DNA from: Anaeromyces robustus
Taxonomy: Eukaryota > Neocallimastigomycota > Neocallimastigomycetes > Neocallimastigales > Neocallimastigaceae
Direction: 5' to 3'
Length of the DNA stretch: 64,000 nt
Assembly (NCBI GenBank): GCA_002104895.1
Contig: MCFG01000152.1
Location: 1-64,000 of the forward strand
Shown: in pieces, positions 17,101 to 30,386 of the stretch
How the letters are laid out: each line of letters begins with the position of its first letter
Position numbering within the stretch: the stretch's first letter is position 1
Program-made: the position numbers and the translations under genes
Notes under the pieces: generated by a model
What the model was told of the DNA's origin: nothing
The model's database searches: none
What the model saw: only the letters and a program-made list of their open reading frames with translations

Positions 17101-19445
17101 ATCAAGATAAAAATCAAGATAAAAATCAATATCAAGATCAATTAAGTCAAAATGATTCACTTTATGATAATTATAATTTAGGACTTTCTTTTATCAATTC
17201 TGAAAGTAATAATGATGATCATTATTCACCACGTCATAAATATAAAAATCCTCATCGTATAAAGAATACTGTAGATATTGATCCTCATCCTAAAATTATT
17301 GAAATACATGATATTTATAATTACAATCATCATCATTCATTTGAAGAAGAAGAAGAAGAAGAAGAAGAAAAAGAAAACATTAGTAATAATAATATCATAG
17401 GAAATGATAATAGGAAAAAAGATAGAAATAGAAATAGTAATAAATATAGAATTAAAAGTAAAGGTAAAAATAAAAGTAGAAATAAAAATGAAGATGATAA
17501 AGTAAAAGGAAAAGAAGTAGAAGATTATATTGAAGAAGAAGAAGAAGGTGATGATGATGATTTGAGATTAAGAGAGGAAAAAAATGAAGGAGTAAATATA
17601 GGTGATACAACATTTACTTCACTTGAATTTAAAGATACTGTTATTAGTAGTGTTGAAAATGATATTGCTTCATCAAATAATAATAATAATAATAATTCAA
17701 CCTTTATTCTTAAACATATTAATTCTCCTCTCTCAGAAATATCTATGGATAAATTGAGTCAAAAAAATAGTTATCATTCAAAAAGAAAAGCTTCATCAAT
17801 TAGAAATAAAAATTTCCCAAGAATAATTGATGTTCCACAAAATAGTAGTATGAAAAAAGTTTATGCTATGGAAAATATTGATGAAGAAGAATATAATACA
17901 ACCTTTTTAAATTATTCTTGTACGGGAGCTACTGCAGCAGATGATACTATTCATTCTATACATATTCCACCAACGACACCATTTCCTGAAAATTCAATTC
18001 ATATTCTTACAAGTCAGTCAACTCAAAAAACTTCAACTTATAATTATTTACCTAAGGATTTATTCGAATCAAATGAAAACATTAATATTACAAATTTCCA
18101 AATCCATACATGTAAAGATTCTGTTTTATCTCCTTTGATACCCTGTGTTGCCTGTAGTAATGAGAATAAATGGAAAAATAAAAAATTTACATCTAAATTA
18201 CGTCAACATTTTAAGAAATGGATATTTTCCATAACGAATAGTAAACATAGAGATAATAAATCAACTATTTATACTTCTTCTGCAACGCTTTCCATACCTA
18301 TTTATTTTGGTGATCAATTAGTATCTCCAGAAGATCAGCATCAACATCGTCACCATCATCGCTCTAATGATTCAAATAAAATTGGAAGTGGATCTTCCAG
18401 TAGTAAGTCGTCCCTTTATAGTAAAAAATGGAAATCGAAAAATAATAAGAATTTAATTAAAGATTCATCTCCATACCTTTTCCCAAATAAAGTAACTCAA
18501 AATCCATTACCAATACAGTATAATTCTGTGATGAAATCACCATCAACAACAATACCTAATTATAATTGTGTTATTGAAACTAAAAAAACAGAAAGTGAAA
18601 TTTTACCTATTGCTAATGATATTAACAAAAAGAATTCTAGTGTACGTATAAGACGGACTACATCGAAATCGAAATCAAAATCAAATTCAAATTCAGAATC
18701 AAATCTAGAATCAAAGCCAGAATCAAAGCTAGAATCAAATCTAGAATCAAAACCAGAATTAAGATCAAAATCAAGATCAAAATCAAAATCAAAATCAAAA
18801 TCAGAAATAAAACCAAAAACTTGTTTGTCAGTATCAACTCCTGAAAACATACCATTATCCACTTCACAATCAAAAACTAATTTATCATCAAATAAACATC
18901 AAAATAATCCAAAAATCATAAAAAGAAATGATTATAATGATCAAAATGGTTTTGATAAAGAAAAATCATTATCAAGTAGTCAAGCTAGAATACATTATAA
19001 ATTAAGTGAAAATGAAAGGAATAAGCATAAAGGTTTAATTTATTATAATAATAGTCGACAGAATTTAGAAAAAGATGCTATTTCACATCAAGGTAGTGCA
19101 CCAAATCTTGCTTTAGAAAATAGTATAGAACTTAAAAAACGTTATAATAATAAAGTTTCAGTACATGAAGGTTATAATGAATCTATTTTTTCAAGTCCAA
19201 TTACTCCAGAATTACAACCTATGGAATTAGATGATGATATAAATAATTCTTTATCTTACTCATCTACAGTTTCCACTAATTTGGTGACGATTAATAGTAA
19301 TTCTTCTATTCCTGCTAAAAAATCAAATTGTAAACGTCATTCTCAGTCTTTACAATCATTATACAAAGATATTTGTGTCCTTGGTTTAAGTCTAGAGCGT
19401 CTTGCTGAAAAATATAGTACGACTAATTTAAATAGAAAAAAGTGA
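14157..19445 (+). CDS. Large low-complexity Asn/Ser/Lys-rich protein, function unknown
   Basis: A single open frame of 1762 residues with no intron. I recognise no domain. It begins MGIFSIKRTNKSKEK. It is built from Asn, Ser, Lys, Thr and Glu, with NTNTNIN runs (about residues 630-720), KQKQKQKQ and DKNQ runs (about 975-995), acidic (E)n stretches (about 1060-1145) and SKSKSNSNSES-type repeats (about 1500-1545). Better-ordered islands lie near residues 398-460 (GPAIRDASVVQGVKGPW…IIHQAFG) and at the C-terminus (SLQSLYKDICVLGLSLERLA). The KRKSSERRRKWPKKLR block near residue 920 looks like a nuclear-localisation or phosphorylation site. An intact frame of this length in such DNA shows it is under selection. 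It may be a disordered scaffold or regulator, but nothing identifies it. Confidence 0.85.
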   Translation: MGIFSIKRTNKSKEKTKESSVIEGKSKNIFHFPSIFKHSNKKKNNKENNVVKNQSKKEQGYYFISYSKSMEISRASTHINNQNNLVNNSYYDTKTIELIKTTMNPISSISYEDQINNRKRKIKEINSSDPEIKRIHSNQSLKEDYERNNLEEKSSITTSIDRPLEEKIDDNLSKNKLRHQSTMTKLNEFLSEGKKNGLVDISSYDEELEYTSYTDLSSKEKSTLLNTEDIQQNVEVIRVDDLKQTEPNHTPTSTQVTLGKDSSLTNTLTSEMTSLNSDDENEIKRNNNNINNINKDKTKQEEITDSNININENSDINNDIDINIKENSKSDTITASNSNIKSSCTHEKRKRGDSYSISPSQGSTTYVQEKRFKKDDVKGSKDLNFVKNHKKRMGIITRSCGPAIRDASVVQGVKGPWRIIETTTLTAGIATSPEIIHQAFGNNISSQIKPMIFRSPSLPSLNTTLSNTKNIITRHQIMSDSLLNEYDSVQKQSLPSSFNGNDSISDDEGSDISGSLNYFSTGSKYKYDQNQIIDEEKSSKNSLPINIKKSSPKLIIQNLKNKSLKAVLKHDTKKLSQNNGKRSPRVKISDLSNPSLQSHPQSISTSTNTITSTSNININTIDTNNNEKDIQTVNSNINTNSNISPISTSTTTNIIINDINSNTNTNTDTNININTNTNTNINTNTNTNININTPPIINVNTNINNINTNTNNTVIPNDTNVKIDDNNSNITTTEFRLQNQSNSITLFQDSTMGSFKVNSSSMIKEELTKDSIESEPQEKSSLTILKYHLNKPLYLENDNPYNTKSNWNNSMTMEARYFITSDNKKRNDHENSSYNGQHQRQKEEKNNYAYGRDTSSSQTIEDEHSTSNISFLGDSSQEQLQSLEEIVNQVNSNKKGKGNGSYSEEIKPILEMARKRKSSERRRKWPKKLRSNENLGSGIQESIRYEQNDSTMSYNNDNMTTMATITSLDRNDQKQKQKQKQNQDKNQDKNQYQDQLSQNDSLYDNYNLGLSFINSESNNDDHYSPRHKYKNPHRIKNTVDIDPHPKIIEIHDIYNYNHHHSFEEEEEEEEEKENISNNNIIGNDNRKKDRNRNSNKYRIKSKGKNKSRNKNEDDKVKGKEVEDYIEEEEEGDDDDLRLREEKNEGVNIGDTTFTSLEFKDTVISSVENDIASSNNNNNNNSTFILKHINSPLSEISMDKLSQKNSYHSKRKASSIRNKNFPRIIDVPQNSSMKKVYAMENIDEEEYNTTFLNYSCTGATAADDTIHSIHIPPTTPFPENSIHILTSQSTQKTSTYNYLPKDLFESNENINITNFQIHTCKDSVLSPLIPCVACSNENKWKNKKFTSKLRQHFKKWIFSITNSKHRDNKSTIYTSSATLSIPIYFGDQLVSPEDQHQHRHHHRSNDSNKIGSGSSSSKSSLYSKKWKSKNNKNLIKDSSPYLFPNKVTQNPLPIQYNSVMKSPSTTIPNYNCVIETKKTESEILPIANDINKKNSSVRIRRTTSKSKSKSNSNSESNLESKPESKLESNLESKPELRSKSRSKSKSKSKSEIKPKTCLSVSTPENIPLSTSQSKTNLSSNKHQNNPKIIKRNDYNDQNGFDKEKSLSSSQARIHYKLSENERNKHKGLIYYNNSRQNLEKDAISHQGSAPNLALENSIELKKRYNNKVSVHEGYNESIFSSPITPELQPMELDDDINNSLSYSSTVSTNLVTINSNSSIPAKKSNCKRHSQSLQSLYKDICVLGLSLERLAEKYSTTNLNRKK

Positions 19446-19733
19446 TTAAATATTTTTTTTTTAAATTTAAAAAATAAATAGGTAAATAAATTAAGTCATT
19501 AATAAAAAAAAAAAATAATATAATAATATAATAAATCAAATAGTATATATATAAAATATAAAAAATGAAATAATAATATAACAAAACTATCAAAACTAAA
19601 CTAAAATGAAACCAAATAAACAAACAAATAAAAATAGAAATAATCATAACAAATTAAATTATTAATAATAAATTAGATTAAAAATAATTAGTAAAAAAAT
19701 ATATATATTAATAATTTAGAAAAAAAAAGAAAG

Positions 19734-19769
<36 letters not shown>

Positions 19770-19970
19770 AAAAAAAAGAAATAGAACTATTAAGTTAAAA
19801 TATAATTTGCAAAAGAAATATTAGAAAAATATATATTATAATAATTTTAATATTAATAATATAAATAATATATAAATAATAATTAATAAACAAACATGTA
19901 ATTAAATATTATATAAATATATATTATTATTATATTATTATTATATTATTAAGGATAAAAGTTTTAAGAG

Positions 19971-20007
<37 letters not shown>

Positions 20008-20073
20008 ATATTGAAAATGGATTATATATACTAGAGAACAAAAGAAAAGAAAATTTTTTTTCGTCTTTTTTTT

Positions 20074-20114
<41 letters not shown>

Positions 20115-20865
20115 AAATATTTCTTTATATTTTAGTTTAGTATTTCAGTGATAATTATTTATAATTTTTACTTATTAAGTATATTATTTTTTATTTTAAT
20201 TATTACATTATAAGTAGTAGTGATAATTAAATATTATATATATTATATATATATTTATAATAATTGATGCATTATATTATTATTATTATTATTATTTTTT
20301 TTAAATAATTTAACTTAATTTATTTTAGATTATTTATTTTTTAATTTTTTAATATTGATTTTTATTTATTTAATTTTTTTTTTTTTTTTTTACTTTTTGT
20401 TATATATATGAATGTATATAACGAAAGTATGTAATAGAACAATGATAGATCTTTCACTTTTTTTTTTTCCATTTTTTTTTTTTTTTTTTTCTAAATTTAT
20501 ATTATATTTTTAAATTTTAATTATAATATATATATTTTTATATTTTTTTATTTTTTTTCATGAACTTTTTTTTTAATGAAACCTTTTTAATAAGTGATAT
20601 CGTGTTTTTTTTTTTTTTTTTTTTTTTTAAATTATTAATTTTTTTATATTTTCAAAAATTTATTTATTAATATAATAATTATTATATTATTATTGTAATA
20701 TTTATATTTTTTTTTATTATTAAGTAAATAATCGAATAAAGAAAAATATTTTTTTAAAAAAAAAAAGATTCAAGAAAAGTAAATTTTTTTTTTTATTTAA
20801 TATATTTTTTTTTAATAATAATAAGAAATATAATTATTTATATATATTATATATTTCTTATTATT
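19446..20865. other. AT-rich spacer
   Basis: Long A runs, then long T runs (about 20040-20115, 20370-20390, 20600-20630), consistent with 3' UTR and spacer. No gene seen. Confidence 0.6.
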
Positions 20866-21400
20866 AATTGTTTTTTATTTAAAAATTCTCGTATTAACTA
20901 TTTCTCTGATTTAGATAGAAACTTTTTTTTTTTTATTTTTTAAATATTTTTTTTAACAGTTTATATGTGACCAGTGATAATTCTAGTATAGATATATATA
21001 ATTAATAATATTGTGGTTATAAAATTAGTATGTGTAATGTCGATACTTAGGAAATAAAAAAAAAAAAATTGTTAACAGGTACTGAATTTATATTTTTTAA
21101 TTGGTGGAAGAGAACCTGGTATTAATAAAATAATTGACAATTATTCATATAAAAAGGAATGAAAATGTTCATATATAAGTGTCAAATTGAGTCTAGTACA
21201 TATACAAATCTCCATTCTTATTGCGATCTGCGGTTTTATCAAATGATATTATTCCTGTTGTCTGCAAAAGACAACATTATATTGTTCAATAAATTTAAAA
21301 CCAACTTCTCCAGGAACGTTAATGTTGATAACATAGTAGGACAGCCTAGTAGGGCAAATATCGATCCTATTACCGACCCAAGTGGAATAGGATAGATCAA
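20866..21400 (+). mobile_element. 5'-truncated LINE 3' fragment (family A)
   Basis: This + strand segment aligns by eye with the - strand LINE at 52.2-52.6 kb. Both read CGTATT…CTTCTCTGAT-like, then TAGATAGAAA, then GACCAGT, then AATAATATTGT. From about 21090 it also matches the copy at 41.6-42.1 kb, including TTGGTGGAAGAGAACCTGG, GCGATCTGCGG, TCTGCAAAAGACA, CTCTCCAGGAACG and AGTGGAATAGGATAGATCAA. A 78-residue frame at 21159-21395 lies within it but is only a fragment. Stops elsewhere show it is dead. Confidence 0.7.
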
Positions 21401-21793
21401 TTTTACTTTAATTCTCTATGTAGAATTAAGAGTTAGAATGGATTTATTGTTTTTATGTATTACTATACTACTTTATATCCTCCAGTATTATTCATTATTA
21501 TTTATAATATTTATCTGTTTTTTTTTTTATTAGTATTATTTTTTTTTTATTTAAACTCTTTCTGTATATGTAGTATTATAATTTTTTACTATTTATTCGG
21601 AATGAAAAACAAAACAAAATACTTCTTAGAAAAAAAGATTTTAAAATATTATCATTCTTTCTAAACATGAGAACAAAAAATTTAAGTAAAAAACATATGG
21701 TGAAAAAAAAAAAAAATTTTTTTATCTTGTTTATAAAATTTATTAAATGATTTTTCATAAATATATATATTAATGTAAATCATTAAGATAAAT

Positions 21794-21870
<77 letters not shown>

Positions 21871-22310
21871 TAAAGTAAAACAAAATAAAACAAATAAAAC
21901 ATTTAAAATAAGAAAATAAAAAATTTTTTTTATTTTATTTATTTTAATAAATAATATAATAAAAATATATGGTAATAGTAACAATATTAATAGTATAAAT
22001 AATAATTTAAACAAAATTTTACTTATTAAAAAAATATAAAGTGTAAGTAATAATTTTTAATCAAAAATTTAAATACTTTTATATTATATATAATTAATAA
22101 TATGCTTAATTAATATATAAATTTACATAAAATAATTTTTAAAATATTATGATTACTTTCATTTAATTCTTAAAAAAATTTTTTTTTTTTTAATAAAACT
22201 TATTTTCGATTATTTTAGTAATAGCTTTTATAAACGATAGATTATATATATTGAGCTAATTGAATTTTACAATACAATTTTGTTTAACTTTTTTCTTTTT
22301 TGATCTATTA
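21401..22310. other. AT-rich spacer with (AAT)n
   Basis: Spacer between the LINE fragment and the receptor gene. It includes an (AAT)n tract of about 24 units at 21796-21867. No gene seen. Confidence 0.6.
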
Positions 22311-24590
22311 TCAATTATTAGTTGGTTTACTCATTTTAACATTATTACTTGAATCAACACTTTGACTAATTTTTGAAGGTATATTACTATCAGTACCACT
22401 ATTAATAATATTATTATTAATTTCATTACTAGTAACATTATTTTCTTTTTTGTATAAACTAAAGACAATACTTCTATCATCTTTTACATATAATAACATA
22501 ATATGTCTTCCATAAATAGCTATATAGTTGAAAATTGAATAAATTAATATACATACTGATAAAATTATATAATAAGCTATATAATTTTTAATAGGAAGAA
22601 ATTCTAATACTAAAAGTACAATAAGAATAATAAAATCAACAATAAATGAAGTAAAAATATATTTAGAATAATTTTGAATATCTATAATATCCCATTCTAT
22701 AAATATTAAGAATAAACCAATTAATACAAGTAATAATTCAAAAACAAAAATAATGATATATATAGTTTTTCCGAATAATTGATTTAATGAACATTTTTGA
22801 TAATTTTCTCCATTCACCGTTATAATTTTTTCAGTGGTATATGGATTTATTACTAACAATATATTTAATATCAAATCTATAAGGATGAAAATAAAAGGAA
22901 ATAAGAATTTATGCTTTTTACTCCATGAAGATATTTTTTTAATTTTTGAAAATATTTTATTATTCATCCATTCCAATAAATCATTGTTATTCATAAAAGG
23001 CGTATGATCTTTAAACCAGGAATGTATATATTCTTGATCTGGGAAATAAATAAATAATTTATATAATACTGGTATTAAACTAATAATAAATCCAAAAGAT
23101 AATAAAAGTCTTCTTAAATGACATTTTATGATGGTGATATCTTCAAAAATTGATATAATGGAACTTAAAATAATACAACTTCCTATAACTGTAAATACAA
23201 AGTAAAATTTTGGTATACAATTGAAACTAACACTGTATCTATTAATAACTAAATAGATTAATGATAAAATCATCAATATTGCTATAAATAAATAAATAAA
23301 TAAAATATTAAATCCAATACTGGAATCTCCTGAATTTCCTGAAATGATATAATACTTAGTGAGATCATCAATTTTTTTTATTACTTCATCTATATTTTTA
23401 TTATGGAATAAATAATCAATAACATTTTCTTGATATTTTCTAATATAATCATCAATACCAATTTCATATTTTTTTGTATCCAATGAATTTAATTGTAATA
23501 CTGAAGAAGGAAGTAAAGTATGCAATAATGTACAATTAACTGCATGACATACATCATCATCATCATATAAACTATATTGTGCTGAAAGTACATTTTTTTC
23601 AATAATCCCATTTTTTTGAAAACTTTTTGATGTAATATATTTCATAACTTCAAAAGCGTCTTTGTGATTTTCTTTTTTTGAATACTTGTTTATGGCTACA
23701 TTATAAGCACTTATAATGGAACCTGTAATTTCTTCTCTTTCTCCTGGTACATTTGATAATTCATATAATTTTGTATATATTTTTGAATACCAATATTTCA
23801 TAAATAAACTATTCCCAGTTACAAAATTTTCATATATTAAATCTTCATATGAAAAATTTGTACCTATTATTATTTTATTTATTTATTTAAATTTATATTA
23901 TTTAAAAACAATTATTAATTATATATATAATTATTTCTATATATAATATCTTAATTTTAATGGTATATTATGTATATATATCTAACTTATCTATTAACCT
24001 GATGAAACTTCTTCTGATATTCTTTTCAACATTTTCAATGCTTCTTTAGTTTCATCACTTTTTAATTCTGGATATGGTGAATCAATTGACTTTCTATATG
24101 AATTAATAAGCTGATGTATGAATAATAGCCCTTCTTCACTTTCTATTTTTATAATGTATTAAAAGATATATGTATTTATATATATATATATTTTAGTTAT
24201 TAATTATTATAATTTAATAAGATTATATATATATATTTATATATATATATATATATTATTATTATTTCATAAATAATGATTATATATATTATCAAATACC
24301 ATCAATTAATCCATGAAAACCTGTTAATTCATTATTATTAAGTTTTCTTTCTTCATTTAAAATATATTTAGTTGTATCTATTAACTCATCCCATGTTTTT
24401 GGTGCTGTTTTATTGTATTTATTTAAATATTCAATATTTGAATATAAGACATCTATATCTATTGTTATAGGCTAAACAATAATTATAATATTCATAACAA
24501 AATAATAATGAATATTAAATATTAAAGATTTGTCGATCATTATTATTATTATTTTTATTATTATTATATATTATTTATTATTTATTATTA

Positions 24591-24627
<37 letters not shown>

Positions 24628-25235
24628 AATTATTAATTATTATTATTTTAAAAATTTTTATTAATAAAAATAAATTTTTTAATAGTTACAAGTCCAACAA
24701 TGTGATTATCATATATACAAGTGTTTTCTATAATGTTTTTATCATATTCATCTATTTGTTCTTGTGGTATTCCATCATCTAAATTTAAGAAATATTTTCC
24801 ATATTGTTGAGTGTATAGTCCATAATAAAAATAAATATCATATTTATTTGATTTTTTATAAATGAGAGTATCCATTAATGAACTAAAATTATTTAATTCA
24901 ACAGTGAAATTTTCCGGCATTAAAAGAGTTAACTTTAATGTTACATCAATATCATTTTTAGCAGAATAATTATTAAAATCTTCAACAATTGAATTATAAA
25001 AATCAGTTTCATCGGGATATGCTAATGCTAAACCAGTAATTGTAACAGCTTTAATGATATCTTTATTTGTTTAATTATGTATATGTAAAATAATATTGTG
25101 TTAATATATCATATTAAAAAAATATATAGTATATTGTATAATAATTATTATAATTTTGTATATCATGTTGAATTAAATGCAATTACTTATATTTATAAAA
25201 AACAGCACAATGCATAATAGATTTTTAATATTCAT
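22311..25235 (-). CDS. Class C GPCR-like receptor with bacterial-type solute-binding ectodomain
   Basis: Five exons on the - strand (25235-25187, 25060-24690, 24471-24300, 24142-23999, 23863-22311) join in phase to 762 residues. Exon 1 gives the signal peptide MNIKNLLCIVLFFINI. Residues about 20-410 look like an extracellular family-1 solute-binding protein: VTITGLALAYPDETDFYNSI, KYDIYFYYGLYTQQYGKYFLN, LPITIDIDVLYSN and PKTWDELIDTTKYIL. The last part has about seven hydrophobic helices with CHLRRLLLSFGF and WDIIDIQNYSKYIF-like loops, as in the 7TM_3 (metabotropic glutamate/GABA-B) class. A polar Ser/Asn-rich cytoplasmic tail follows. The start is fixed by the signal peptide. The likely role is sensing an extracellular sugar or similar ligand at the plasma membrane and signalling through G proteins. 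The ligand is unknown. Confidence 0.85.
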
Positions 25236-26840
<1,605 letters not shown>

Positions 26841-27250
26841 GTAGTTGTTAATTATTAATAATGAATAAGAAATTATATGTTTATAAATAAATTAATAAAT
26901 TCATAAGAAATAAATAGAAAAAGAAACATTAAGAAATTGGAAAGAAGAAATAAAAAAGTAAAAAGTAAAAAAAATATAATTGGTTTTTGGAATGTTAAAG
27001 AATAAAGATAATAAATAGATAATATTTAATTATATTAAACAATTAGTTAATTATTAATATTAATGGAGTTGTTAATTATTAATAATGAATAAGAAATTAT
27101 ATGTTTATAAATAAATTAATAAATTCGTAAGAAATAAATAGAAAAAGAAACATTAAGAAATTAGAAAGAAGAAATAAAAAAGGAAAAAAAAATATAACTG
27201 GTTTTTGGAATGTTAAAGAATAAAGATAATAAATAAATAATATTTAAACA
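26841..27250. repeat. Tandem direct duplication, 224-bp period
   Basis: The segment from 26843 (AGTTGTTAATTATTAATAAT…) recurs from 27067 with few differences through GGTTTTTGGAATGTTAAAGA and AAAGATAATAAATA. It lies just upstream of the Hsp20 gene. Confidence 0.85.
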
Positions 27251-27418
27251 ATTAAAATTATAATATATACGGTTAATAAATATTCATTTTAAATAATATT
27301 ATTAAATAGTTTTTTTTAAAAAGAAAAATTATTAAATATTCGTAATAAAAATCGATTATATATAAAATATTATTAATAACAATATATTTAATAATAAATT
27401 GTTAATTTTTGAAATTAG

Positions 27419-27426
27419 TATAAATA
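27419..27426 (+). promoter_or_regulatory. TATA box of the Hsp20 gene
   Basis: AGTATAAATACCTC followed by AAATTTTTC lies 146 bases before the start codon. The same arrangement stands before the genes at 36030, 40132 and 43634. Confidence 0.55.
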
Positions 27427-27564
27427 CCTCAAATTTTTCAAAAAAAAAAAAAAATAATAATAATAATAAAAAATATCCAAATTAAGTTATATATTAAAAT
27501 TTGAATAAATAGAAATTTAAAATATATAAATATAACAATAAAAATATTATATATATATAATAAA

Positions 27565-28119
27565 ATGTACTTTAACTTCGGTGAATCTTTATTAGAGAAT
27601 TCTTTATCACACATTTTTGAGGATAATTTCTTTAATTATCCTTATCAATGTAACATTAAATGTAATAAAACTCCTACATATATATATACATATTCATTCT
27701 CTTATAATAATAACAGCTACATTCCAAATATTAACATTAGTGAAGATGAAAAGCATTATTATCTTCAAGTTGAATTACCAGGAATGACTAAAGATCAAAT
27801 AAAAATGGAAATTAATGAAGATCGTATTTTAACTATTGCTGGTGAAAGAAAATCAATCGATTCCAAAAATAAAGATAAAAATGAGAATCCTTCTACATCT
27901 AATGAAAATGGAAATGAAGAAAGTAATAAAAATAACAAAAATAATAATAGAAAATATACTTTGAAAGAAAGTAATTATGGTAAATTTGAAAGATCATTTA
28001 ATGTTCCTGAAGATGGAGATCTCGAAACTATTCAAGCTAAAATGGAAAATGGATTATTAGAAGTTACGATTAATAAAATTTTACCAAAAAATGAAACTCG
28101 TAATATTCAAATTCAATAA
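27565..28119 (+). CDS. Small heat-shock protein (Hsp20/alpha-crystallin)
   Basis: A single-exon 184-residue protein. Residues about 56-182 form an alpha-crystallin domain: PNINISEDEKHYYLQVELPG, then MTKDQIKMEINEDRILTIAGERK, a low-complexity Asn/Lys/Glu insert, then YGKFERSFNVPEDGDLETIQ and AKMENGLLEVTINK. This is the usual strand order of plant- and bacterial-type Hsp20. The insert of about 45 residues after the GER motif lengthens the loop that in this family carries the dimer-exchange strand. A short C-terminal tail ends RNIQIQ; IQI fits the I-x-I oligomerisation motif. Hsp20s are ATP-independent holdases that keep unfolding proteins soluble in the cytosol. The start gives a Phe/Tyr-rich N-terminal arm typical of the family. 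Confidence 0.95.
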   Translation: MYFNFGESLLENSLSHIFEDNFFNYPYQCNIKCNKTPTYIYTYSFSYNNNSYIPNINISEDEKHYYLQVELPGMTKDQIKMEINEDRILTIAGERKSIDSKNKDKNENPSTSNENGNEESNKNNKNNNRKYTLKESNYGKFERSFNVPEDGDLETIQAKMENGLLEVTINKILPKNETRNIQIQ

Positions 28120-29820
28120 AAAAAGTCGATTATTTAACGTTTTATATTGAATTTTTATAGTTTAATTGTACAAAAAAAAAAAAAAATAAAAATAATAATA
28201 AAAATAATTTTTTTAAAATATTATTATTAAATATTTATTAATTCATAATATATCATAATAGTTATTATAATATTTTATTGAATGTTTGTTATATTTTTAA
28301 TAATTATATAAATAATAAGAAAGTAAAAAAATAATAATAATAAAAATATTTAAAAATAAAAATGTAAATTAAAATATATATTATATGTATATATAATAAT
28401 ATATAACAAAAATAAAATAAAATAAATAAATAGGTCGAAAAATAAAAATAAAAATAAAAAAAAAAAAACATATCAATAATTCTAATTTTTGTGTATATTT
28501 TTTCTGTTAAGAAATATATTAATTAATATATATATATAATTTTTTTAGTAACTTGATTATAAATATAATTATTATTAAAAAATAGTTTATATATAAATTG
28601 ATCATTTCTTTATCTTTTCTCTTTCACTAAATTATTAATATATCCATTTTTTTGTAAAAAAATTTTTAAACAAGGTTTATTTTATAAATTTAATTTTATG
28701 AAAAAAGACAATATTTTTCATTAAATAAATATCTATTATTTATAGTCTTCAAATTAATAAATGAATGAGAATTATATAAAGGTATATAAAATAAATATAA
28801 TATAGCATTTTTAAATACACAATATAATACAAAATATAAAAAAAAAAAAAAAAAAAAAAAAAAGATATATAGAAATAATAAAAAAGTAATATAAGAATAA
28901 GATATTATAGAAATAATTAGAAAACTTTTAAATATCAATCATAATAGAATAAATAATCATTAATAATATTTTAATTGTTAAATACTATTATTTTTTTTTT
29001 GTTTGAATTTTCAAATGATACTAAAAAAAAAAAAAGCAATATTAATTATAAAAACCCTTTATTATTATTATATTTATTATTATTATTTATTTATTATTAT
29101 TTAATATTAAAAACTATTATTTATTATTTGTATCAAAGTTATACTCAATACAAAAAAATTATTAATAAAAATTATTATTAATAAAAATTAATAATTAAAA
29201 TATTATTATAAAACATTATTGTTAAACAAGTTTTATAGTAGTAATATTATGCAAATTTTATATTGCGGATAAAATTATTATATGTTTATATTTTTAATAA
29301 TAATATTTTTTTAAAATTTTAAAGATAATTCTGTTCTATACTTAAATTTATTATTAAATTTGCATTTTATTTTCCTTAACAATATTATAACAACAAGTAA
29401 TAGTAAATATTTATTCAATTAATACACCATTTAAAAGGAAATCATATTAAAACCTATAATAACTAATTATAAAAAAATATGTTTATTTTATTTAATTTAA
29501 TTTATTTATGTATAATTAATGGTAACAAAATAAATCTAAAAAAATTTAGTTTTTCTGTACAAAAAAAAAAAAAAAAATGATTAAAAACAAATAAAAAAAT
29601 TATCATAATAATCAAATTATTTTTTAAATAATAAACCATGTGTAATTTTTTTAACTTATAAATGGATTTTATATAATATAAGAAAATGAAAATTCAATTA
29701 AAAAAGTTATTAATGGACCAAAGTGTAAAGGAGAGATGATAGAAGTATCAATCATTGAGGAATTAAAAAAAAAAAAAAAAAAAAAAACAGTATTGAATGA
29801 ATATAAAATATTCTTTATTA
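28120..29820. other. AT-rich spacer
   Basis: Spacer with A and T runs. The short frames here translate to Leu/Tyr/Phe strings. No gene seen. Confidence 0.6.
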
Positions 29821-29822
29821 TT

Positions 29823-29930
29823 TTTATATAACATAAAAATAATAAAGAATACAAAGTTTAATAATATGTATATGAATATATTAAGAATACAAAGTTTAAT
29901 AATTTTTATGTTATATAAAGTCTTTTCTTA
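29823..29930. mobile_element. Small MITE-like palindromic element
   Basis: Ends carry an 18-base inverted repeat (TTTATATAACATAAAAAT and its complement). Inside, AAGAATACAAAGTTTAATAA occurs twice as a direct repeat about 30 bases apart. A degenerate copy in the opposite orientation occurs near 34340-34390. It is A+T-rich, so the mobile-element label is tentative. Confidence 0.35.
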
Positions 29931-29979
29931 TTATGATACAAGTTGAAGAATAAATTTAGAAATAGAGTAAAATTAGAAA

Positions 29980-30125
29980 TACCTCCACCATGTGAATAAT
30001 CTGCATCACAACACATTACTCATCACTTTTAATTCAATAGAAAGATTAAGCATATGAGATACGAAAGAGCATTCTAGATTTTGCTTATGAAACTATGCCC
30101 ATAAAGTTCAAGTAATTTATTATTA
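29980..30125. pseudogene. GC-richer relic, origin unknown
   Basis: About 140 bases of ordinary base composition in A+T spacer. One - strand frame reads LELYGHSFISKILECSFVSH before breaking. It could be an old gene or transposon scrap. Confidence 0.25.
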
Positions 30126-30268
30126 TTTATATTATTAAGAAAATTATTTTTTGAAATATACTTAATGAATTATAAAAATGTAATAATAGCTGCATCATCA
30201 ATTGATTCTTTTTTTCACTTTTTTTAATGTATTTTCAGATATTTATGTTAATAATAATATAATATTAT

Positions 30269-30386
<118 letters not shown>

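Noticed and set aside
27250-27560. Canonical heat-shock elements upstream of Hsp20
   Set aside because: No set of three alternating GAA/TTC blocks at the right spacing; A- and T-rich near-matches are expected by chance.
29669-29854. Short - strand frame with SSMIDTSIISPLHFGPLI
   Set aside because: Only about 18 residues look protein-like, and poly(A) and A+T noise surround them.
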